In this document: piece after piece, positions 44,687 through 51,095 of the stretch
Numbering within the stretch: position 1 is the stretch's first letter
Layout of the letters: the number at the start of each line of letters is the position of its first letter
From: Candidatus Methanoperedens nitratireducens
GTDB taxonomy: Archaea; Halobacteriota; Methanosarcinia; Methanosarcinales; Methanoperedenaceae
Direction: 5' to 3'
Length of the DNA: 51,095 nucleotides
NCBI GenBank assembly: GCA_020724545.1
Contig: DYGR01000021.1
Coordinates: forward strand, 1 to 51,095
Notes under the pieces: model-generated
Databases searched by the model: none
Seen by the model: only the letters and a program-made list of their open reading frames with translations
Told to the model about the DNA's origin: nothing
Position numbers and translations under genes: made by a program

Positions 44687-47600
44687 TTGAAGATAAACTT
44701 TGGCGACATAAGTCCCGGCGAGAGCAAGCTGGCATGGTGGGAGATGGTTACCAGTATAGACGGCACCTTCACAGAATTCACTGGAGAATACATTCACAGT
44801 AGCGAGCTGGGTGGAATGGGAACTTCGCTGATAAAGCAACTCAACACGAATATAATCCACAGGGAAATTGACACTGGGGATGTTACCTATGACCTCCTTG
44901 TAACGCCTAAGAATGATGAAACATATTACCTGCTTCTTGATCCAAATACTGGGAGTTCCACGCCTGTATCTATTGCGAATTATACAGTAGTTAGCAGCCC
45001 GACACCGGATAATCCAAACATGGACATAGGTATAGAGGATCTGACCGGGAAGTGGGTTATCGTCTCGATTGAGGATCCTTATGACAATAAAGTGCCGATT
45101 CTTAAAGTTATAAGGGAAAGAGATGGTTCAGAAATTGCGCCATATAACTACTGGATGCGAAATGGTAGAATACTAATTGTTGATCACTATACTGAAGGGT
45201 TTGATGGGAAGTATAAGATCTTATATAGTACTCCCGCACCATCTCCAACACCAACCCCGACTCCTACACCAGCTCCACAAACCGGAAAGCGGGTTGGAAT
45301 TCAGGCTGGTCACTGGCAATATGATAGCGGCGCGATCGGGTGCGATGGCCAGACTCGCGAGGTAGATATAAATCTCGCAGTAGCCAACAAATCCGCAGAA
45401 ATCTTGCGCCAACGCGGATACACAGTGGACGTGCTCCCATCGGCAAGTGCACCAAATAGTCCTGTACCTGGCTATACAGCCGACGCCTTTGTGGCTTTGC
45501 ACGCCGATTACTGCGCTGGTGAAAATACTGGCTTTAAGGTCTCACGCTATGGTGGGGCTAAAGGCACTGGCAAACTCGGAAATGGTGATGCATCTGATCA
45601 ATTGGTGGATTCTTTGTGGTCAGCATACGGCGTAGCCACAGGCCTGCCTTACGACACAAGCCCAGGTCACTTTACCGATAATATGATATATTACAATGCG
45701 CTCAACCTTATTGCAAAGAGCACGCCCGGCGCGATAATTGAGATGGGATGGTTGTCGGGAGACCTAGCGTTCATGACGAGTGCAGAGGGTCAACAGAAAA
45801 TGGCAACTGGAATCGCCAATGCTGTGGATCAATTCTTACACCAAGCACCCAATCCACTATCTGATTTAAAACAATTAAAATCAGATGGAACAACACAAAT
45901 AATTATCGGGGGTGCAACTGATGAACGTACTGTTATATTCAGTGCCAATGTAAACGATCCTGATGGTAATAAAGTAAAACTTCAGGTAGAGTTAAGACGC
46001 CTGGATGAATATGATGGAAAATTTGATGAAACTAAGGGAGGATTAAAAGAGAGTGGTCTCGTTGCAAGTGGAAGCACTGCTACAACTTCTGCAATTGAAT
46101 TGATATATGGTAGCTATCATTGGCGGGCGAGGACTATAGATGAGCATGGGAAAGCAAGTGATTGGGTAGAATTTGGAAATAATCCTACATCAGATGCTGA
46201 TTTTATTGTTGTAAAACAGATAATAAAATTACTGATAGTACCAACCAATTACACCCGAAATGGAAAATACCATGGGATGACAACTCCTGAAGACATAGAT
46301 AAATTAAAAGATCTAGCAAAGAAATCGCAGGAATTTTATTTAAAATCATCATATGGTTCTATTTATTTAGAGTTCGACTTTTACGATCCAATCATCACTT
46401 TAAGAAGAAATTGGAATTTTATGGTAGTTGTAAGGGATGTACTGGAACAATGTCCAAATTGTTTTGATTCATATGATACTCTTGTTGTAGTTAACGAAAC
46501 TTATGATTATGAACGATCCGCCAAAGGTGAGGCTTTTCCTGCTCGTTCTTTTGAGAAATCATATCCGATAGCAGTCGTTCCTTTTATAGGTGATGATTTT
46601 GGTACTTGGGTGCATGAAATAGGTCATACACTAGGCTATACGGTAAAAAACAGTACAAGGCATAATAATCCCAACACTTTACTTTGGGATCTTTATTATA
46701 AAGGTAAAATTGGTGGGTTAGATGATAATAGGATGAATCTAGGGAATGTGTATTGGTGGGATTTAATGGGCTATGGAGCAAATGTTTACGACAGCAAAGA
46801 AGATAATCGAAAAAGTCAGCCAACAGATATGTCATCATTGAGTAAAACTGAACTCGGATGGCTAACTAGAGAAGAAATTACTAAATTTGGTAGTTACCCA
46901 ATAACGTCACTGGAAAATATGCATTACGGCGGTTCTGCTTTGGTATTTAAACCTCCTAATTCTGAACCACGGGGGTATGAAGTCGAATATTCAATTGAAG
47001 CAAGAGAATTATTGCAACCAAGTTTAGGAGAATTAAGATATTTCGAAGGACTAAGATATTTAGAAAAATTAGATCAATTATTATGGTTTAATCTAGAGAA
47101 TGGAATCATAATTTATAAAAATAAAACATATCCAGATGGTAACGTATCGATTAATGTTCTTAGTAATTCATGGTTACCTATTCCCCATGATCCAACATTT
47201 TTAGCCAATGAAGGCACTTCTGCCAAGCCATATACGGATATCAATCATTTTGTTAAATTTAGTGTCTCAGCATCGTATTTAGACTATCCTTACCGTGCAG
47301 AAATTCAAATAAGTCCTTGCGATATATGTAAATCAATTAAAGGAGTTGTGCTAACAATTACTAAACCTCCTTTATGGCTTCTGACACCTTCATGGAATCC
47401 TGCCTATCACAACTTGGCTTATCCCGATCTCGATCTCCACGCATACACAACGGATGGAAAGCATGTGGGCATGAACTATACCAGTGGTGAGTACGAGATG
47501 CAAATTCTTGGTGCATTCACTTCTGGAGACCTAATTAATGGCGAAGAGTGGATATTCGTTCCAAAGGATACACAGGTGAGTTATTATGTGAGTAGCCATG

Positions 47601-49243
47601 ATGTCCAGAAGTACTTAGAAGAGAATCCTGATGTGGACGCTACAAATGCAACAATGGAATACATCACTATCTTTATGGAATATGGTGAAAATCCGCAACG
47701 GGTGCAACTTCCAGATGGGAACTGGACTGTCACAAATAGAACTGTTTCTGAACCTCAGATGGATACTATTGAACCTGGAATTATAAAAGAAAAATTAGTA
47801 GATATTACCCCACCAACAACAACCGCTGTGTTTTCTGGAAATCTCGGCAACAACGATTGGTACACCTCTGATGTCCAGGTAAATCTCACCGCAGCCGACA
47901 ACGAAGGCGGCTCAGGTGTTAATACTACTGAGTACAGCTTTGATAATGCAACCTGGACTACCTATACCGCTCCATTTGCAATCACTAACGAAGGAACAAC
48001 GACACTTTATTACCGCTCAACCGACAGCGCAGGCAATATCGAACCAACCAGGATTCAGGTAATTAAGATCGATAAGACACCGCCTGCCTCAATCACCAGT
48101 CTCCAAGCTACCGCAGGCGAATCCTGGCTCAACTGGACATGGACGAATCCAACAGATAGTGATTTCAACCATACTGAGATATACCTCAACAGCACCTTCC
48201 TAACCAACACCTCAGCACCGCAAACCCACTACAACGCCACAGGCTTGACCCCAGACACACTATACGAACTCAGCACCCGCACGGTGGACACCTCAGGCAA
48301 CATCAACTCAACCTGGGTCAACGCCACAGCCCGCACCCTTGCCGCGCCTGACACTGTGCCGCCTGTGATCACGAATGTCAGCGCTGCATCTGGTACTGAT
48401 AGCGCTGTAATAACCTGGGACACAGATGAGGCTTCGGATAGCCTTGTTAAGTACGGCACCTCGTCTGGAAGTTTGACACTTTTTGCTAACAGCAGCGAAA
48501 TGGCTCTAAAGCACTCGCTCACCCTCTCCAGCCTTGCGCCGGATACCATCTATTATTACGTGGTGAACAGCACGGATGCGCAGGGCAGTTCGAACGAGAG
48601 CACAGAGCATACATTCAGGACGCTGGCGCCTGCTGATGATGTGCCGCCCGTAATCGACTCCATTACCCTATTCCCTGCCAGCACCACCGCAGGCTCTCTC
48701 ATCAACATCAGCGTGCTTGCCTCTGATAATGTTGGCGTGGCAGAAGTAACCGCAGACGGCAGCCATCTCACGTACTCAGACGGGCTCTGGCAGGGCAGCA
48801 TAACCGCAGCCTCTTCTGCTGGCAGCTATACAGTTAACATAAGAGCAAAGGACGCAGCTAATAATGTTGCTGAATCAACAGCAGCTTACACAGTTGTCGC
48901 ACCCACGGGCGGCCTCGGTGTAGGAATATCTCCAATGAGCACCACGGTGACCGCTCCGGCTACTATAAACTACAACATAAGAATCAAGAGCACTGAGAAT
49001 ATCGATGACATCATCCGCGTGTATGTCTCCATGGACGGCTTAAGTTCAAGCTACCATATGCCCCTGACATGGTTCAACTGGACAGAGAAAACCGTAAAAC
49101 TATCAGCAGGCAGTGAAACAGTCATACCCCTTACATTAAACATTCCATCAGACGCAGCAGGAAAGAAGGCGTTCCGCATCAAAGCTGAATCCATTCTCTG
49201 GACATCAAAAGCACAGGGCACTGCTGTAATTACAATATCATAG
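44687..49243 (+). CDS. giant surface protein, C-terminal part with amidase_3 and metallopeptidase domains
   Basis: 1518 aa from a nominal TTG; real coding continues from the TAG at 44663. After a beta domain and a PTPTP linker comes an N-acetylmuramoyl-L-alanine amidase (amidase_3) domain (about 200-388) with zinc ligands His209, Glu225 and His272 and catalytic Glu352 (IIEMGWLSG). An M6-like metallopeptidase region (about 511-900) has HEIGH (His643-His647) and a WWDLMGYG turn. OmpL47-like, FN3 and other beta-sandwich domains follow to the end. No own signal peptide and no CTERM anchor are seen, so export depends on fusion to the upstream part. The PEF-CTERM gene follows by 9 bases. The stop is TAG. 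Confidence 0.88.
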   Translation: MKINFGDISPGESKLAWWEMVTSIDGTFTEFTGEYIHSSELGGMGTSLIKQLNTNIIHREIDTGDVTYDLLVTPKNDETYYLLLDPNTGSSTPVSIANYTVVSSPTPDNPNMDIGIEDLTGKWVIVSIEDPYDNKVPILKVIRERDGSEIAPYNYWMRNGRILIVDHYTEGFDGKYKILYSTPAPSPTPTPTPTPAPQTGKRVGIQAGHWQYDSGAIGCDGQTREVDINLAVANKSAEILRQRGYTVDVLPSASAPNSPVPGYTADAFVALHADYCAGENTGFKVSRYGGAKGTGKLGNGDASDQLVDSLWSAYGVATGLPYDTSPGHFTDNMIYYNALNLIAKSTPGAIIEMGWLSGDLAFMTSAEGQQKMATGIANAVDQFLHQAPNPLSDLKQLKSDGTTQIIIGGATDERTVIFSANVNDPDGNKVKLQVELRRLDEYDGKFDETKGGLKESGLVASGSTATTSAIELIYGSYHWRARTIDEHGKASDWVEFGNNPTSDADFIVVKQIIKLLIVPTNYTRNGKYHGMTTPEDIDKLKDLAKKSQEFYLKSSYGSIYLEFDFYDPIITLRRNWNFMVVVRDVLEQCPNCFDSYDTLVVVNETYDYERSAKGEAFPARSFEKSYPIAVVPFIGDDFGTWVHEIGHTLGYTVKNSTRHNNPNTLLWDLYYKGKIGGLDDNRMNLGNVYWWDLMGYGANVYDSKEDNRKSQPTDMSSLSKTELGWLTREEITKFGSYPITSLENMHYGGSALVFKPPNSEPRGYEVEYSIEARELLQPSLGELRYFEGLRYLEKLDQLLWFNLENGIIIYKNKTYPDGNVSINVLSNSWLPIPHDPTFLANEGTSAKPYTDINHFVKFSVSASYLDYPYRAEIQISPCDICKSIKGVVLTITKPPLWLLTPSWNPAYHNLAYPDLDLHAYTTDGKHVGMNYTSGEYEMQILGAFTSGDLINGEEWIFVPKDTQVSYYVSSHDVQKYLEENPDVDATNATMEYITIFMEYGENPQRVQLPDGNWTVTNRTVSEPQMDTIEPGIIKEKLVDITPPTTTAVFSGNLGNNDWYTSDVQVNLTAADNEGGSGVNTTEYSFDNATWTTYTAPFAITNEGTTTLYYRSTDSAGNIEPTRIQVIKIDKTPPASITSLQATAGESWLNWTWTNPTDSDFNHTEIYLNSTFLTNTSAPQTHYNATGLTPDTLYELSTRTVDTSGNINSTWVNATARTLAAPDTVPPVITNVSAASGTDSAVITWDTDEASDSLVKYGTSSGSLTLFANSSEMALKHSLTLSSLAPDTIYYYVVNSTDAQGSSNESTEHTFRTLAPADDVPPVIDSITLFPASTTAGSLINISVLASDNVGVAEVTADGSHLTYSDGLWQGSITAASSAGSYTVNIRAKDAANNVAESTAAYTVVAPTGGLGVGISPMSTTVTAPATINYNIRIKSTENIDDIIRVYVSMDGLSSSYHMPLTWFNWTEKTVKLSAGSETVIPLTLNIPSDAAGKKAFRIKAESILWTSKAQGTAVITIS

Positions 49244-49252
49244 GAGGAAAAA

Positions 49253-49747
49253 ATGAAGAATACAACAACAATTCTATTAGCAGTTATACTGCTGCTTTCG
49301 GCAGGAACAGCTTCAGCAAATCCGGGAATATCTGTAACAGTAACTTCGATCAAAGATGTTGTTACGTCAGGTGAGATCGCTAAATATGAAGTGACAGTCA
49401 CTACCTTGCCAGAGGCCGATGATACTGAAAGCGTACATCTGTTTGTAAATAACCCTATGCCAGGCTGGACATATACCTTTGCTGATAACGACTTTGATAT
49501 CGGCCCGCATCCTGATACAAAAACCGTTACTTTAGAAGTGGGTGTTTTAGCAGGAACTGCGCCTGGCACATATCCCCAGACGATCAATGCAAGTACGACC
49601 TACCTTGGCATTACCGACTTTGAGACCAGTGATTTCACTACCTACGTGTATGTCACGATCCCGGAGTTCCCAGCCATTGCCCTGCCCCTGATCTCGATAC
49701 TGGGAATGATACTACTGATATCGAGGCGGAAGGGAAGAGGTTCATAG
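49253..49747 (+). CDS. PEF-CTERM surface protein
   Basis: The 164 aa protein has a signal peptide (TTILLAVILLLSAGTASA), one beta-sandwich domain (about 25-130) and a C-terminal tripartite sorting signal: IPEFPAIALPL, a hydrophobic helix, then RRKGRGS. This is the PEF-CTERM class cut by archaeosortases; one is encoded at 29587. It starts 9 bases after the giant gene behind AGGAGG, so it is translated from the same mRNA and may be the membrane-proximal partner of the giant protein, which lacks an anchor. The stop is TAG. Confidence 0.92.
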   Translation: MKNTTTILLAVILLLSAGTASANPGISVTVTSIKDVVTSGEIAKYEVTVTTLPEADDTESVHLFVNNPMPGWTYTFADNDFDIGPHPDTKTVTLEVGVLAGTAPGTYPQTINASTTYLGITDFETSDFTTYVYVTIPEFPAIALPLISILGMILLISRRKGRGS

Positions 49748-50231
49748 CCGTATGCGATTAGCTTGAATCGAGCCGAAGGCTGGCGTGCATCAATCGCCAG
49801 TCGAAGGATTATTTATAAGCGAGCTATAGTAATTCTGTGATTAGAATGGACACTGATTTAGACAGTTTGGCCAAGAAAGTTGATGCTCTTGAATCTAAAG
49901 TATCTGAACTCGAAATTATTCAACTGATTCCTTATACATGCAAACTGCGTTTGATTCATACACGATCCTTGTTTCTCTCGATGAGAATGAATTTATTTTA
50001 AAATTAAAAGATAAAAATCTGCCAATTGAAGTTTATCATCCAAGAGATTTTCCATATTAATAAGGCGCCTCAGCCTCCGCTTTCTGATGGCTCCGCAGCA
50101 GCTTTACACTCTATCTCTTTCCAGCCAGAAAACACTCAATCAAAAGTAAAATAAGGATGGTTAAAAGTAAATACGATGCATGAAGGCCGAAAGAAACATT
50201 GATGACACCTTGGCGCTAAGTCTTAGTGAGC
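49748..50231. other. region of decayed genes between the surface operon and the Fic-like gene
   Basis: No intact gene. TTATTTATAAG (49809-49819) is a TATA-like box before the coiled-coil fragment at 49846. 50061-50231 shows nothing recognisable. Confidence 0.6.
49846..50060 (+). pseudogene. decayed toxin/antitoxin-like fragments
   Basis: ATG 49846 opens a 51 aa frame whose first part is a coiled coil (DLDSLAKKVDALESKVSELE) like small antitoxins. After about 31 codons coding character moves to another frame, where ATG 49938 gives a 40 aa peptide ending LKDKNLPIEVYHPRDFPY, which looks like the end of a nuclease-type toxin. The arrangement suggests an internal deletion joining the front of one gene to the back of the next. 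Confidence 0.4.
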
Positions 50232-50807
50232 ATGAGCTTCTATGAAGAAAAAGATCCCGGTACTATAGGAAATGATGGAGAACCGAAAGCACCAGAACAC
50301 TACAAAAATGCGTTAAAGAAGAGATATCAGGGAACCTTAAAGACTCCGATTAAGCCGATTAAATTACTGACGCTGGAGGATATATTAGAGATCAACGAAG
50401 GGTTAAAAGCAGATGCCCAAAGAGATGCAAAGATAGAATACTCCGGGAGCGAAGATTACCCCGTAAAGATACATAAACTCAGAGCACTGGTAGAAGCTAC
50501 ATTCAGCAAGACTACGGTTTCTATTCCTGAAATCGCTACATTTTATCTGAAAAACATAATTGTGCTCCAGGCATTCCCGGATGGCAACCACAGAACCGCC
50601 CTATATGCTGCGGAGCTTTTTCTTGTAATGAATGGACACAGCTTCGATTATACGCCAGATGAAGCTTACATTTTCAGAAAAGAACTATATGCCAGACGAT
50701 TGAGAGAATATAAAACGTATGAGGATAGACCCATAAGCGTCTCAAAAGAAAAAGACAATCAAGTATCTGAGCTATGCCTAGAATTCATCAGGGCCCATAT
50801 CAGATAA
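50232..50807 (+). CDS. Fic/Doc-like protein with altered active-site motif
   Basis: The 191 aa helical protein has a Fic/Doc core, QAFPDGNHRTALYAAELFL, matching the HxFx(D/E)GNxR motif except that the catalytic histidine is glutamine (Gln113) and the Lys of Doc-type NKR is His. Fic and Doc proteins transfer AMP or phosphate to target proteins using that histidine, so this one is probably inactive in that reaction or altered. GTG 50226 is an alternative start; no good ribosome-binding site is visible for either. No antitoxin gene is adjacent. Confidence 0.78.
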   Translation: MSFYEEKDPGTIGNDGEPKAPEHYKNALKKRYQGTLKTPIKPIKLLTLEDILEINEGLKADAQRDAKIEYSGSEDYPVKIHKLRALVEATFSKTTVSIPEIATFYLKNIIVLQAFPDGNHRTALYAAELFLVMNGHSFDYTPDEAYIFRKELYARRLREYKTYEDRPISVSKEKDNQVSELCLEFIRAHIR

Positions 50808-51041
50808 TCTATCCGAGCACTACAGATACTTCACGCCTGCGATCAAGAATCTGTCGTATTGTTTTCCGCACAGATTCTCTATTTCGTTCAGTTGCATTTG
50901 GTGTAGGGGAGGTATGGATTTTAGGATTCTGTGTCATAATATGCTCTATTAGGAAGGAGTTCAATATAAGGGTTTTTGGCTCTGGTGAACCTTCGGTAGA
51001 CTCTCTGAAATAATTTTGTCGAATTTGCGGTTGGTGAATCG
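50808..51041. other. gene-free stretch
   Basis: No supported gene. A 79-codon frame (50774-51013) overlaps the end of the Fic-like gene and has no coding character. The last bases would lie directly outside the terminus of the element at the right edge. Confidence 0.6.
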
Positions 51042-51095
51042 GTGAACTACCTCACGCTAAAGCTGTGAAGCTTCCTGATTCATAGACCGAACTTG
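51042..51095 (-). mobile_element. right end of a tnpB element entering from beyond the window
   Basis: On the minus strand this reads the end of a TnpB tail (SSVYESGSFTALA, stop at 51054-51052) and then GTGAGGTAGTTCAC. It is ~91% identical to 262-315. The gene body would lie to the right of the window. The putative guide side faces left, into 51041 and below. Confidence 0.6.

Noticed and set aside
262-51095. The whole window as one composite transposon bounded by inverted ends
   Set aside because: The ends are 54-bp right ends of single-strand-type elements, which do not form composite elements in that way; independent insertions are simpler.

Overview
The window looks like a chromosome segment from a methanogen-related archaeon of the Methanosarcinales type. 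A 'Candidatus Methanoperedens' (ANME-2d)-like lineage is my best guess. The support is archaeal gene content: an mre11-rad50-nurA-herA operon, an archaeosortase with a PEF-CTERM substrate, very large NosD/FN3 surface proteins rich in N-glycosylation sequons, TATA-box promoters, and IS1341-type tnpB elements without tnpA. The genus is inferred, not proven. No rRNA, tRNA or CRISPR array was seen.

Layout. (1) 1-372: the decayed right end of a tnpB element with a run of RNA-like hairpins, ending just upstream of mre11. (2) 373-8445: a tightly overlapping DNA-end-resection operon, mre11-rad50-nurA-(unknown 172 aa gene)-herA. (3) 8446-10429: a defence-like island on the minus strand, with two PIN-domain toxin modules. 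The first module lies between the true 3' end of herA and a diverged second copy of the last ~180 bp of herA. (4) 10430-21338: a plus-strand surface-glycan operon: two polysaccharide-deacetylase-like proteins, a PHP phosphoesterase, ATP-grasp, FkbM methyltransferase, GT4 glycosyltransferase, DUF354 glycosyltransferase-like protein, FemAB/GNAT-like protein, hexapeptide acyltransferase and Wzx-like flippase. An 18-codon DUF354 stub suggests that the FkbM and GT4 genes were inserted later. (5) 21325-28688: surface and membrane proteins: a DUF1616/cupredoxin-like protein with a damaged start, a secreted LVIVD beta-propeller, and a 1259 aa GT-C-like/deacetylase-like membrane fusion. (6) 28689-31312: an archaeosortase between two paralogous acylphosphatase-coiled-coil genes. 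(7) 31313-32830: a tnpB-only element. (8) 33112-49747: a surface-protein operon: a small membrane protein, a secreted protein, a giant multidomain protein (3480 + 1518 aa, one reading frame broken by a single in-frame TAG), and a PEF-CTERM protein. (9) 49748-51095: decayed toxin/antitoxin-like pieces, a Fic/Doc-like protein lacking the motif histidine, and the right end of a second tnpB element, inverted relative to the one at the left edge.

How the genes may work together. The glycan operon would build and export a surface glycan. The archaeosortase would process PEF-CTERM proteins. The giant protein (FN3, beta-helix, amidase_3, HExxH peptidase) would sit outside the cell, perhaps alongside the PEF-CTERM protein encoded 9 bases downstream. 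Several loci show gene-end duplication, stubs or insertion, so the region behaves as a variable island next to a conserved repair operon.
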